A DNA stretch of 64,000 nucleotides from PHBD01 sp964578535 (GTDB lineage: Bacteria; Desulfobacterota; Syntrophia; Syntrophales; PHBD01). Each line of letters starts with the position of its first letter. Position 1 is the stretch's first letter. The DNA is taken from contig CAZODI010000010.1 of NCBI GenBank assembly GCA_964578535.1, forward strand, positions 1 through 64,000, given 5' to 3'. The translations under genes were made by a program, and so were the position numbers. Under the pieces are notes generated by a model. That model saw only the letters and a program-made list of their open reading frames with translations. It ran no database searches and had not been told where the DNA came from. This document shows positions 7,342-16,507 of this stretch, piece by piece.

Positions 7342-9639
7342 ATGTCGAAGATTCTGATTGTCGACGACACCCCCGAGAACGTCTATCTGCTCGATATCAT
7401 CCTCCGAGAGGAGGGATTCGACACCGTCAGCGCCACCAATGGAAAAGAGGCGCTGGAGAAGGCAAGGGCTTCTCTCCCGGATCTCATCATTTCGGACATC
7501 TTCATGCCCGTAATGGACGGCTTCACATTTCTGAGAGAGTGCAAGCTCGATGATAATCTGAAAAACATTCCCTTTGTCTTCTACACGGCAACCTACACCG
7601 ATGCCAAAGACCGGCAGTTCGCCCTGGATCAGGGGGTCGACCGGATCATCGTCAAACCCGTCGACCCGTTCAAGGTCGTGAAAACGATCCGGATGCTCCT
7701 GGAAAGAAGGAGCGGGATGGACGCTCCGCACGCGAAAGCGGAGCCGCCTCCGGAAGATGAATTTCTGAAAGGGTACAGTGAAACCATCGTCCGCAAGCTT
7801 GAGGAGAAAGTTCAGGAACTGGACGAGGTGAACCGCGCCCTTTCCATCAGCGAGCGCAAGTATCACCGCGTCTTCGAGGATTCCGTTCTCGGGATCTTCC
7901 AGTCCACGCCGGAGGGTCGCTACACAATGGTCAATCCCGCCCTGGCGCATATGGTCGGCTACGACTCACCGCAGGAGATGATCGACGCGGTTGCCGACAT
8001 CGGCCGGGATCTCTACCTGGATCCCCGGGACCGGGAAAGAGCAGGCAAGGTGCTCGCGGAAAAAGGCGTTCTCCTGGGATTCATCGCCCCCTTTCGACAT
8101 CGGGACGGGAGAACGATCTGGCTGTCCCTGAACAGCCATGCCGTCCGGAGAGAGGACGGAACCGTCGAGTACTACGAAGGAACGGCGGAAGACATCACGG
8201 AGAAAATGGAGATCGAGGGGCTCTACAGGGTCTTGACGGACCGGTCCTTCACGGGGATCTACCTCCTCCAGGACGGGCAATTCCGGTTCCTCAACCAGAG
8301 TGCCGCCGCCTTCGCCGGTTACACGCCGGAAGAGCTCGTGGGCAAGGATTCCCTGTACTGCATTCATCCCGACGACCGTGATAAGGCCCGCACGCTGACC
8401 CGGCGCATGGTCCGGGAAGGGATGGCCGTTCCCTTCGAAGTCCGGATCGTCTGCAAGGACGGCACCGTGCGCTGGATCATGCTGACCCTCAACCTCACGG
8501 AATACAAAGGCCGGCCGGCAATCCTGGGCAATTCGCTGGACATCACGGAGTGGAAAGAGACCCGGGAGCAACTGAATTATTCCAGGGCCATGGAAACCTC
8601 CATTCTCAACTCCATTCCCCTGGCGGTCATCGGGCAGGAGAACCGGCGAATCATGTTTGCCAATGACGACACGACCCGCGTCTTCGGCTGGCGGTCCGAC
8701 GAGCTGTACGGCCGATCCGCGCGCATCCTGTATCGCAGCGACGATGAGTTCCAGCGCATCGGACAAGCGGTCTATACACCCCTGAGCGAGCGAGAAAATA
8801 TAACGATCGAGACGGAGGCCCTATGCCGTCACAAAGGCGGGAAGGAGATCCTCTGCCGGCTGAAGGCGGCCAAGATCGGTGAAAGCCTTCAGGACAACCG
8901 GGTTGTCGCGACGTACGAAGACATCACGGAACTGGTCGAGACAAAGGAACGACTGGGGCAGACCTTCGAGCAGCTTCAGAAAACCCTGTCCGGGACGATC
9001 CGGACCATCTCCTCGCTGCTCGAAGCTAAAGATCCATATACGGCAGGCCACCAGGAGAGGGTAAGCCGGCTCGTGATGGCCATCGCCCGGGAGATGGACC
9101 TGCCGGAAGACCATGTCCAGTCCCTCGGAACCGCGGCCCTGCTTCACGACCTGGGCAAGATCCACATCCCCTCGGACATTCTTTCCAAGCCCGCAACACT
9201 GAGCGACGTCGAATACCGACTGATCCAGATCCATCCCGAGGAAGGCTATGAAATCATCAGCAACATCGATTTTGCCTATCCCATCGCGGAAGTGATCTTC
9301 CAGCATCATGAGCGGCTCGACGGATCGGGATATCCCCGGGGGTTGTCCGGTGATCGTATTCTGCAGGGGGCGCGCATCATTGCCGTGGCCGATGTCGTGG
9401 AGGCCATGAGTTCCCACCGGCCCTATCGACCTTCCCTTGGCATGGACGCCGCCCTGGACGAAATCACGAAGCACCGGGGAACCCGTTATGATGCCATCGT
9501 CGTGGATGTATGCCGGCGGCTTTTTCTGGAAAAGGGATTCCGGTTTGAAAACGACCTTCCCGACAATCATGCGGCGGATCCTCCGTCCTCGCGATGGGAA
9601 CGACCGGCTTCAAGCCCGAAACAGGAAGGAAAGGGATGA
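7342..9639 (+). CDS. Response regulator with PAS domains and HD-GYP phosphodiesterase
   Basis: The domain order in this 765-residue protein is: receiver domain at 3-122 (acidic D8/D9, phospho-acceptor D52 in SDIFMPVMDG); a short coiled coil; three PAS/PAC domains at about 170-545; and an HD-GYP domain at about 560-740. The HD-GYP motif is intact: H602-D603 in LLHDLGKIH, HHERLDGSGYP, and GYP at 663-665. Such proteins hydrolyse cyclic di-GMP, usually in response to a partner kinase. No GGDEF or EAL domain is present, and no histidine kinase is adjacent. The next gene is a larger paralogue 10 bases away, so they probably form one transcript. Confidence 0.9.
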   Translation: MSKILIVDDTPENVYLLDIILREEGFDTVSATNGKEALEKARASLPDLIISDIFMPVMDGFTFLRECKLDDNLKNIPFVFYTATYTDAKDRQFALDQGVDRIIVKPVDPFKVVKTIRMLLERRSGMDAPHAKAEPPPEDEFLKGYSETIVRKLEEKVQELDEVNRALSISERKYHRVFEDSVLGIFQSTPEGRYTMVNPALAHMVGYDSPQEMIDAVADIGRDLYLDPRDRERAGKVLAEKGVLLGFIAPFRHRDGRTIWLSLNSHAVRREDGTVEYYEGTAEDITEKMEIEGLYRVLTDRSFTGIYLLQDGQFRFLNQSAAAFAGYTPEELVGKDSLYCIHPDDRDKARTLTRRMVREGMAVPFEVRIVCKDGTVRWIMLTLNLTEYKGRPAILGNSLDITEWKETREQLNYSRAMETSILNSIPLAVIGQENRRIMFANDDTTRVFGWRSDELYGRSARILYRSDDEFQRIGQAVYTPLSERENITIETEALCRHKGGKEILCRLKAAKIGESLQDNRVVATYEDITELVETKERLGQTFEQLQKTLSGTIRTISSLLEAKDPYTAGHQERVSRLVMAIAREMDLPEDHVQSLGTAALLHDLGKIHIPSDILSKPATLSDVEYRLIQIHPEEGYEIISNIDFAYPIAEVIFQHHERLDGSGYPRGLSGDRILQGARIIAVADVVEAMSSHRPYRPSLGMDAALDEITKHRGTRYDAIVVDVCRRLFLEKGFRFENDLPDNHAADPPSSRWERPASSPKQEGKG

Positions 9640-9649
9640 GGAAAGCTTC

Positions 9650-12600
9650 ATGCACCGATGCCTGATCGTCGATGATCAAGAGGAAAATCTGTATCTACTG
9701 GAATTTGTTCTTGAAGGAGCAGGATATGAAGTCGAGCGAGCCGAAAACGGAGCGGAAGCCCTGGAGAAGGCGAGACGCCGTCCGCCGGATGTCATCATAT
9801 CGGACATCCTCATGCCGGTCATGGACGGCTATGCCCTGTGCCGGGAATGGAAAGCGGATGAGCAACTGAAACACATCCCTTTTATCGTTTATACCGCCAC
9901 CTACACGGACCCGAAGGACCGGGAGTTCGCCCTCGGCCTCGGGGCCGACCGGTTCGTCGTCAAGCCCCAGGAACCGGATGTCCTGATCCGCCTGGTTCGG
10001 GAGGTGCTCGATGAATCCTACTCCGCGAGACAGGTGGCGGCCAGACCCCTCGGCGAGGAGATGGAGATCTTCCGGCAGCACAATGAGATCCTCTTCCGGA
10101 AACTGGAAAAGAAGATGTCGGACCTGGAGGCGGTCAATCATCAGTTACAGATCCTGGAAGAAAAATACCGTTTGACCTTCGAGCATGTGACAGATGTGAT
10201 CATCACGATCGACGCCGACCTGGTCATTTCAAGCATATCTCCGTGCCTGGAGAGAATCCTGGGTTATAAACCGGAAGAGTTTGTCGGGCGTCCGGTTATC
10301 GACATGAAAACGATTCTGACACCGGATTCATTTGAACGCGTCGCATCCGACGTAGAGATGATTCTGCATGGCGACACCATTGAAGCAGCCAGTTATCGTT
10401 TTATTGCCAGGGATGGCTGCATCAAGCACGGCGAGGTCAGCGGGTCCCCCATCCGAAGCAGCGGAAGAATCGTCGGGATGGTCTCCATTGCCAGAGACGT
10501 CACCGAACGCCGAAAGATGGAGGAGAAACTGCAGGAGGCCTATGCGAAGAGGCAGGAGCTGGAATTCATCATCAATCACAGCCCTGCCATTGCCTGCCTG
10601 TGGAGGGCCATGCCGGAATGGCCTGTTGAATATGTGTCAGAGAGCATCGCCCTTTGGGGTTACGTTCCCGAAGACTTCACGAGTGGCAGGATCAAGTATA
10701 TGTCTATCATCCACCAGGAGGATCTTCCCCGGGTGGAAATGGAAGTCGAGCAGTTTACCCGCGAAGGCAGACCGGAATACTCCCAGGAATACAGGATATT
10801 GACGAGGTCAGGAGAAATACGGTGGGTCGACGACCGAACATGGATACGGCGCGGTCCGGACGGTTCGATCACCCATTACCAGGGAATCGCCATCGACATC
10901 ACCGACCGCAAACGGGCGGAAGAGGCCCTCCTGAGGAGTGAGAACCGCTTCCGCCAGCTCTTCGAACGGATGTGCAGCTGTGCAGTCATCTATGAAGCCG
11001 TGGACGACGGGCAAGACTTCGTCATCCGGGACTTCAACCGGGCGGCGGAACGGCTGGAGAAGATCAAAAAAGAAGAGGTGTCAGGCCGGAGGGTGACGGA
11101 GGTATTTCCCGGGGTCCGGGATTTCGGGCTTTTCGCCGTCTTCCGGCGGGTCTGGGAAACAGGCAGACCCGAGGACCACGATATCACTTTCTACCAGGAC
11201 CATCGCATCGAGGGATGGCGGGAGAACCACGTCTTCCGGCTGCCTTCCGGGGAGATCGTGGCGCTCTATGAAGACGTCACAGACCGAAAGCAGGCGGAAG
11301 AAACCCTGCGGGAAAGTGAAAACCGGTATCGCGCGCTTTTTGAAAACAGCATCGATGCCGTTCTGCTGACCGTTCCGGACGGAAGGGTTCTGGCGGCGAA
11401 TCCCGAGGCATGCCGGATCTTCGGTCGGACGGAGGAGGAAATATGCAGCGTCGGGAGAGCGGGTCTCGTGGACCTGACGGATCCGAGGCTTTCAAAAGGG
11501 CTGGCGGAGCGGGAGCACACGGGGCGCGTTCGGGGAGAAGTCACGTTTATCCGGAAAGACGGCACTCGATTTCCCGGTGAGGTATCTTCCGTCATTTTCA
11601 AGGATCGTGATGGTAACGCGAAGACAAGCATGGTCATCCGCGACATCACCGAGCGCAAACATGCCGAAGAGGCCCTGCGGGAGAGCGAGGCGAAGTATCG
11701 CAACATCCTCGAAGACATGGATGATGCTTATTTCGAGCTCAACCTGAGAGGGGATCTCGTCTTCTTCAACGAAGCCCTGGTCGGCAAGACGGGGTATACC
11801 CGTGAAGAGCTCATGGGCATGAACTATCGGAAGTTTATAAGTCCCGAGACCAGCAAGCCGGTGCTGGACGTATTCTCGGAAATCTACAAAACGGGCCAGC
11901 CCGTCCGGCTTTTCGACTACGAAGTGATCATGAGGGATGGACAGGTCAGGAATTATGAGTCCTGGGCCGGTCTGCTATCAGACGAACACGGCAATCCCAT
12001 TGGTTTTCGCGGAATGGCCCGTGACATTACCACGCGCAAGCAGGCGGAAAAGAACCTCCAGGAAACCCTCGAGAATCTGCGGAAGGCATTGGGAACGACG
12101 ATTCACGTCCTGGTTTCGGCGGTGGAGACCCGGGATCCCTACACGGCGGGCCACCAGGTCCGGGTTTCAGAACTTGCGGCCAATATCGCCGAGGAAATGG
12201 GATTGTCCCGTGACCGGATCGAGGGTCTCCGCATGGCCGCCGTCATTCACGACATCGGGAAACTCTATGTGCCTGCCGAGATCTTGAGCAAACCCAAGAG
12301 GTTGAGAGAAATTGAATTTGCCCTGGTAAGGGAGCATGCGCAGAAGGGTTATGAGATTTTGAAGGATGTGGAATCGCCCTGGCAACTTGCCGAGACTGTT
12401 TACCAGCACCATGAGCGGATGGACGGATCGGGTTACCCAAGAAACCTGAAAGGGGAGGAGATTATCCTGGAAGCCCGCATCCTGGCTGTCTCCGACGTCG
12501 TGGAGTCCATGGCTTCCCACCGCCCCTACCGGCCCACCCTGGGAATCGAGGCAGCTGTCGAGGAGATTGAAAGGAACCGGGGAATTCTCTACGACCGGGA

Positions 12601-12658
12601 CGTCGTTGATGCCTGCCTGAGGCTGATCCGCGAAAAAGGGTACTCCGTGCTGCAGTGA
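9650..12658 (+). CDS. Response regulator with five PAS domains and HD-GYP phosphodiesterase
   Basis: The start at ATG 9650 is set by GAGGAA at 9638-9643, which overlaps the stop of the previous gene; an upstream in-frame ATG inside that gene is not used. The 1002-residue product has a receiver domain (1-120, acceptor D52 in SDILMPVMDG), five PAS/PAC modules between about 165 and 800, and a C-terminal HD-GYP domain (H867-D868 in HDIGK, GYP at 928-930). Both catalytic motifs are complete, so c-di-GMP hydrolysis is expected. It is clearly a tandem duplicate of the preceding gene, with extra PAS units. The signals it senses are unknown. Confidence 0.9.
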   Translation: MHRCLIVDDQEENLYLLEFVLEGAGYEVERAENGAEALEKARRRPPDVIISDILMPVMDGYALCREWKADEQLKHIPFIVYTATYTDPKDREFALGLGADRFVVKPQEPDVLIRLVREVLDESYSARQVAARPLGEEMEIFRQHNEILFRKLEKKMSDLEAVNHQLQILEEKYRLTFEHVTDVIITIDADLVISSISPCLERILGYKPEEFVGRPVIDMKTILTPDSFERVASDVEMILHGDTIEAASYRFIARDGCIKHGEVSGSPIRSSGRIVGMVSIARDVTERRKMEEKLQEAYAKRQELEFIINHSPAIACLWRAMPEWPVEYVSESIALWGYVPEDFTSGRIKYMSIIHQEDLPRVEMEVEQFTREGRPEYSQEYRILTRSGEIRWVDDRTWIRRGPDGSITHYQGIAIDITDRKRAEEALLRSENRFRQLFERMCSCAVIYEAVDDGQDFVIRDFNRAAERLEKIKKEEVSGRRVTEVFPGVRDFGLFAVFRRVWETGRPEDHDITFYQDHRIEGWRENHVFRLPSGEIVALYEDVTDRKQAEETLRESENRYRALFENSIDAVLLTVPDGRVLAANPEACRIFGRTEEEICSVGRAGLVDLTDPRLSKGLAEREHTGRVRGEVTFIRKDGTRFPGEVSSVIFKDRDGNAKTSMVIRDITERKHAEEALRESEAKYRNILEDMDDAYFELNLRGDLVFFNEALVGKTGYTREELMGMNYRKFISPETSKPVLDVFSEIYKTGQPVRLFDYEVIMRDGQVRNYESWAGLLSDEHGNPIGFRGMARDITTRKQAEKNLQETLENLRKALGTTIHVLVSAVETRDPYTAGHQVRVSELAANIAEEMGLSRDRIEGLRMAAVIHDIGKLYVPAEILSKPKRLREIEFALVREHAQKGYEILKDVESPWQLAETVYQHHERMDGSGYPRNLKGEEIILEARILAVSDVVESMASHRPYRPTLGIEAAVEEIERNRGILYDRDVVDACLRLIREKGYSVLQ

Positions 12659-12705
12659 TCCCGATCCGGGTCCGGTACTCCGAAAGGTTCCCTCCCCGCG
12701 GGTCG

Positions 12706-14520
12706 TTACGCCGCCATTTCATCGACCCCCTCGCACGGACCGTCATTGAGAAAGTCGGTTACGGTCTTGAGATATTCCGCGAGGAGCTGCTTGCTCACGA
12801 CGAAGATATGGCCGATGTTCTTCTCGAAGGTCCGGTTCAGGCCGCCGCGGGTCATCTGGATGTTCCCCTCGGCGCGCATCCCCCAGAGCTGGCTGGCCAC
12901 GCAGGAGCCGGGAGGAGCGATGGGATCCCGGGAACCCCGGTAATCGAAGATCCGCACCCCGCCCCTGCGGAGGGCGTCCATGTCCACGGGCTTTCCGTCC
13001 AGGTCCGGATTTGAGGAGGGCATGCAATAGGTCCCCTTCACCAGTTCGTTCCCCATGAAAAACTGCTCGATCCACTGCCGGTGGGCCTTGGCCGGGAATT
13101 TCGTTCCATGGGTCAGCCAGTAGAGGAAAGGCGCGGAATCCTCGATTGCATTGGCATAGATGGCGCGGCCATAGAAACCGGAGAGTACGGTATAATGGAC
13201 CCCGGGCTGGATCTCGTTCATTCCGAAGTCAATGATCTGGGGGGGGATGTTGACGCTCCCGAACAGTTCGCTCATCAGGTTGGGATCGTAGTTCTGGCGG
13301 ATAAAGGACCGCATCTTTTCATGGCCGCTTTCCTCGTCGTCGAACCGGACCGGTGAAGCCATGAGGGCGATCTTGCAGATGTCCATGGATTCACCCCGGG
13401 CCATGCGCTCCTCCGCGCGTCGGGCAAGATAGGGCAGCATCAGCGTTCCGCCCATGCAGTAGCCCATGATGTCGATCTGGGCCTTCGGGTGCCTCTTGCG
13501 GATGATCTCCAGGTAACGGTCGTGAACGGTCTTGTTGAAAAAGGAAAGCTCCAGAGTCGTGTCGTCGGGACTGCATTCCCCATGGTCGACCAGATAGACG
13601 GCGTATCCCTTGCGTAGCATGCCCTGAACGACCGATTTGCCGTCGGCGAGATCGAACAGCTCCGGCTTGTTGATCAGGGGGGTCGAGATGTAGAGCACAC
13701 GGCCGTTGGGCTTGATCCCCTTCGGCAAGAGATAATGCCGGAGACGGACGCTGTGAAGCCGGGATCCTCTGACAATCTCATAATCAGAGCAACCGATATG
13801 TCCTTGTGTGGCCCGCTCGGAATATTCCTTCGGATCGAAGGCGTTGGCATTGTACAGGCACTCCAGGCGGAAGCGGTTCTCCGCCAGGTATTCCTCGAAG
13901 GTCATGCCGTCGGTGCCATCCGGCTTCTTTCTCATGTAGGGAAGCTCCTCCCCGTCCAGCGGCAGTTCCGTAATGACGACCAGGAGGCATATGAGCATTT
14001 CCTTCATTGCTTTGAGCCGGGTCATGCCAAGGGAGTTGTATGCGCATTCCATCTGACAGAATTCCTGGACGTATTCCTTCAGCATGCGGTGCCCCTCGGG
14101 CGTCGTGGCGACAGAGGCAGCCTTTTTACGATCGAATTTGCCGTCCTTTATGAAGTAGCCGCAGAGATCGTAGAGCGACCGGGCATAATTCTTGTAAATC
14201 CATCCGTTCAAGTCCCGGTAGATGTCCGGTTCCTTTCCTGAACGCGCCGTGATGCGGGCGTGAGTCTTGATCGGATCCGTGAAAAGAGGTTTCAAAAAGG
14301 TGCTCTGAATACTGGCAGCGATTGCCAGGGGTCCGAAGAGCCCATAGTTCTGGCTGATGCCGTCGAGAAACTGCTGGTACTGAAACAGCATCCGGGTCTG
14401 CATCCCTCCCAGCATGCTTCTCCAGGGAACGGCCGTTTTTATTTCCATTGCATTGTCAGCGGGCGTGACTCCCATCTGGATCAAGAGAGTGGAGGGACTG
14501 ATTCGGTTGTCGTCCTTCAT
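12706..14520 (-). CDS. Poly-hydroxyalkanoate synthase-like alpha/beta hydrolase
   Basis: The start is ATG 14520, with AAGGAG nine bases upstream; in-frame codons 15 residues earlier have no ribosome site. The 604-residue protein has the PHA-synthase lipase box GYCMGG (353-358), with Cys355 as nucleophile. The strand/turn GSRDPIAPPG supplies the likely catalytic Asp, and GHIFVVSK the His. The N-terminal 250 residues are helical and resemble the PhaC N-terminal domain only loosely. PhaC enzymes polymerise hydroxyacyl-CoA into storage granules. No phaA, phaB, phaE, phaR or phasin gene is adjacent, so the class and substrate are uncertain. It converges on the HD-GYP gene with a 47-base gap. Confidence 0.75.
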   Translation of the reverse strand: MKDDNRISPSTLLIQMGVTPADNAMEIKTAVPWRSMLGGMQTRMLFQYQQFLDGISQNYGLFGPLAIAASIQSTFLKPLFTDPIKTHARITARSGKEPDIYRDLNGWIYKNYARSLYDLCGYFIKDGKFDRKKAASVATTPEGHRMLKEYVQEFCQMECAYNSLGMTRLKAMKEMLICLLVVITELPLDGEELPYMRKKPDGTDGMTFEEYLAENRFRLECLYNANAFDPKEYSERATQGHIGCSDYEIVRGSRLHSVRLRHYLLPKGIKPNGRVLYISTPLINKPELFDLADGKSVVQGMLRKGYAVYLVDHGECSPDDTTLELSFFNKTVHDRYLEIIRKRHPKAQIDIMGYCMGGTLMLPYLARRAEERMARGESMDICKIALMASPVRFDDEESGHEKMRSFIRQNYDPNLMSELFGSVNIPPQIIDFGMNEIQPGVHYTVLSGFYGRAIYANAIEDSAPFLYWLTHGTKFPAKAHRQWIEQFFMGNELVKGTYCMPSSNPDLDGKPVDMDALRRGGVRIFDYRGSRDPIAPPGSCVASQLWGMRAEGNIQMTRGGLNRTFEKNIGHIFVVSKQLLAEYLKTVTDFLNDGPCEGVDEMAA

Positions 14521-14641
14521 GGCTGTCTTCTCCTTTGGGATGATTGGTTGGAAAGAACAATGCATATAATTTGTCAGATTGATCCGCGGGATGCAAGAAG
14601 GGAAATTGGAATCATGCCCCGCCGCATTTCCTGAAAAACGC

Positions 14642-14669
14642 GGGACTCACGTTCCGCATATGATATAAT
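14642..14669 (+). promoter_or_regulatory. Promoter with extended -10
   Basis: TGATATAAT (14661-14669) is an extended -10 with a perfect TATAAT. A weak -35 (GGGACT, 14642-14647) lies 16 bases upstream. It faces the gene beginning at 14752 and gives a leader of about 75 bases. Confidence 0.55.
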
Positions 14670-14751
14670 GAGCATTACCGGTTGACCTTATTCTGCCCAT
14701 GAGCCAAGGCATCGGCACCGCTCGAATGGGCATCTCCGACCCGGATCGGCC

Positions 14752-15948
14752 ATGATTCAGATTAACAGCTACCTTCATCGTGCTGCTCTTGACGACATCA
14801 TCCGGCGCTGGATGTATGGAGACGCACGTCCCGATGACGAGGAGAACATCGTACGGCTGATCCAGTTCAACAACCTTTTCCTGTGCCGCTGCCTCGGGAC
14901 TCTCGCTGAAAGTGTCTTCGGCGGTTCCCGTGAAGAAGGGACGATCTTTCACCGGATCTCCCGCAAGGGAGGACTGAAAGATGTGCTCATTGAAAATCCG
15001 CCCTACCGGAACGACCGGATCGATTTTCTCATTCGTGAGTTTCTGCGGCGTCCGGGGCACTACTATCGGGAGACGCCCTTTCACGGGGTCCTTGTCTCAC
15101 GGAAAAGCGGGGAAGGGAGCCATTACGCCGGATCCTACCGGATCAAGCGGGCCCGGCGCATTGCGGAAAAGTCGGCCCGGCGCATCGCCGACCGTGCATT
15201 TGCGGCCATCCGGAAAAGCGCGGACTCGCTTGCGGAAGGGCGGGCGAGACGGATCGGTATTCCCCGGCACGAACTGATCACCCCGCCGGAAGAGATGAAC
15301 GAGGAATTCCTCCGGGCCGAAGAGGCGTTTCTCGATGATCTCCGAAACCACCGTCCGCTGGAGGAAACGGAGAAACTCGTCATCAACGATGTCGGCGGGT
15401 TGAAAATCGTATGGGAAAATCAGTCCCTGGCTCCCCTGTGCGAGACTCTTTACCGGGCAGGCTGTACCATCGTGGAACGGGAGGAGCATCGGGGACAATA
15501 CAACGCCGTCAACCTGACGGTTCGCTACCGCCCGACATCCGAAACGATTCTTTCAACTCCTGTACGCGGCCACGCCCTGTCCTATTTCCGGGAAAGAGGA
15601 TGGGACGATGCATCCGTCAACCACGCATTCACTGAATTTGTCGAATCCGGAGAGGAGAGCGTCATCCTGGAGATCATCGTCTCGACGTTCCAGGAAATGC
15701 TGGAAAGCGAGATCGGCCGCTGCATGCACGAGGACAGGATCATGGAACAGCGGGCGGCGCAGCCCTACAGGGGACATCTGGCCAGGAACATAGGGTATCT
15801 TCTTGAATACCTTTTCACAATCCCGGAAGCGCCACCGGGCACTGCGGTCGATCTGCCGATCCGGATCTGGAATCGTTACCTTCCCGACACATTCTTCGAA
15901 CTCATGAAGGACCTGTTTCGGATCCCATCGGCCAACCCCTTTGAATGA
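14752..15948 (+). CDS. Unknown conserved-looking protein with weak RelA/SpoT-like motifs
   Basis: This 398-residue soluble protein is not one I can name. It is rich in Arg and Glu, with a helical N-terminal half (RRIAEKSARRIADRAFAA). The middle segment (about 205-260) reads INDVGGLKIVWEN, followed about 25 residues later by GQYNAVNLTVRY. The order and spacing resemble the D-x-x-G-x-R-I-V and G-Y-x-S-x-H-x-x-V strands of RelA/SpoT nucleotidyltransferase domains, but the usual His is Asn and no EIQIRT strand is obvious. It could be a degenerate or distant member, or unrelated. It has its own promoter and lies 54 bases upstream of the SlyD-like gene. The ribosome site is weak, so the start is uncertain. 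Confidence 0.6.
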   Translation: MIQINSYLHRAALDDIIRRWMYGDARPDDEENIVRLIQFNNLFLCRCLGTLAESVFGGSREEGTIFHRISRKGGLKDVLIENPPYRNDRIDFLIREFLRRPGHYYRETPFHGVLVSRKSGEGSHYAGSYRIKRARRIAEKSARRIADRAFAAIRKSADSLAEGRARRIGIPRHELITPPEEMNEEFLRAEEAFLDDLRNHRPLEETEKLVINDVGGLKIVWENQSLAPLCETLYRAGCTIVEREEHRGQYNAVNLTVRYRPTSETILSTPVRGHALSYFRERGWDDASVNHAFTEFVESGEESVILEIIVSTFQEMLESEIGRCMHEDRIMEQRAAQPYRGHLARNIGYLLEYLFTIPEAPPGTAVDLPIRIWNRYLPDTFFELMKDLFRIPSANPFE

Positions 15949-16002
15949 CAAGAGAACGCGAATACAAGAAGAAATATTCAAACCGAAGATAAGGAGGCAT
16001 TC

Positions 16003-16431
16003 ATGTCGCAGGTGAAAAAAGGCAGCCGGGTGAAGATCTTCTATACAGGCAGGCTCAAGGACGGAAAGGTTTTCGAGACCAATGTGGGCGGCACGCCTCT
16101 GGAGTTTACCGTCGGAAAGGGAAAGGTCATCAAGGGCTTCGAAACCGGTGTCATGGGCATGAAGACGGGTGAGACCAGAACGGTCACCATCAAGCCGGCG
16201 GACGGCTACGGCCAGAAGGATCCTACCCTGGTATGGACTGTGCCGGTCGCGGAAATGCCCGCCGGCATCATCCCGGAGCCCGAAAGGGAGGTATCTTTTA
16301 CCCGGGCTGACGGCATCGAGGTGGAAGGGCGCATCGTGAAAACGGAAGGGGGTCAGGTGACCATCGACGGGAACCACCCGCTCGCCGGCCGCAACCTGAC
16401 CTTCGAGATCAAGGTCGTCGGCATCGGATGA
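16003..16431 (+). CDS. slyD: SlyD-type FKBP peptidyl-prolyl isomerase
   Basis: The 142-residue protein has the split FKBP domain typical of SlyD. VKIFYTGRLKDGKVFET and GKGKVIKGFETGVMGM form the isomerase core. An inserted chaperone flap covers about residues 65-120 (DPTLVWTVPVAEMP to EGRIVKTEGG), and the last strand is HPLAGRNLTFEIKVV. It catalyses cis-trans isomerisation of prolyl bonds and holds unfolded chains, in the cytoplasm. The His/Cys-rich metal-binding tail of enterobacterial SlyD is missing, as in many other bacteria. The start follows AAGGAGG (15991-15997). It is transcribed toward a convergent transglycosylase gene with 76 bases between them. Confidence 0.9.
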   Translation: MSQVKKGSRVKIFYTGRLKDGKVFETNVGGTPLEFTVGKGKVIKGFETGVMGMKTGETRTVTIKPADGYGQKDPTLVWTVPVAEMPAGIIPEPEREVSFTRADGIEVEGRIVKTEGGQVTIDGNHPLAGRNLTFEIKVVGIG

Positions 16432-16507
16432 GGCTCCCGGCAGGAAGACGGGAAGACGGGACGGCGTATCGGCCGATCCGATGATGGCGGCTGAAAACCG
16501 GTCTCTC

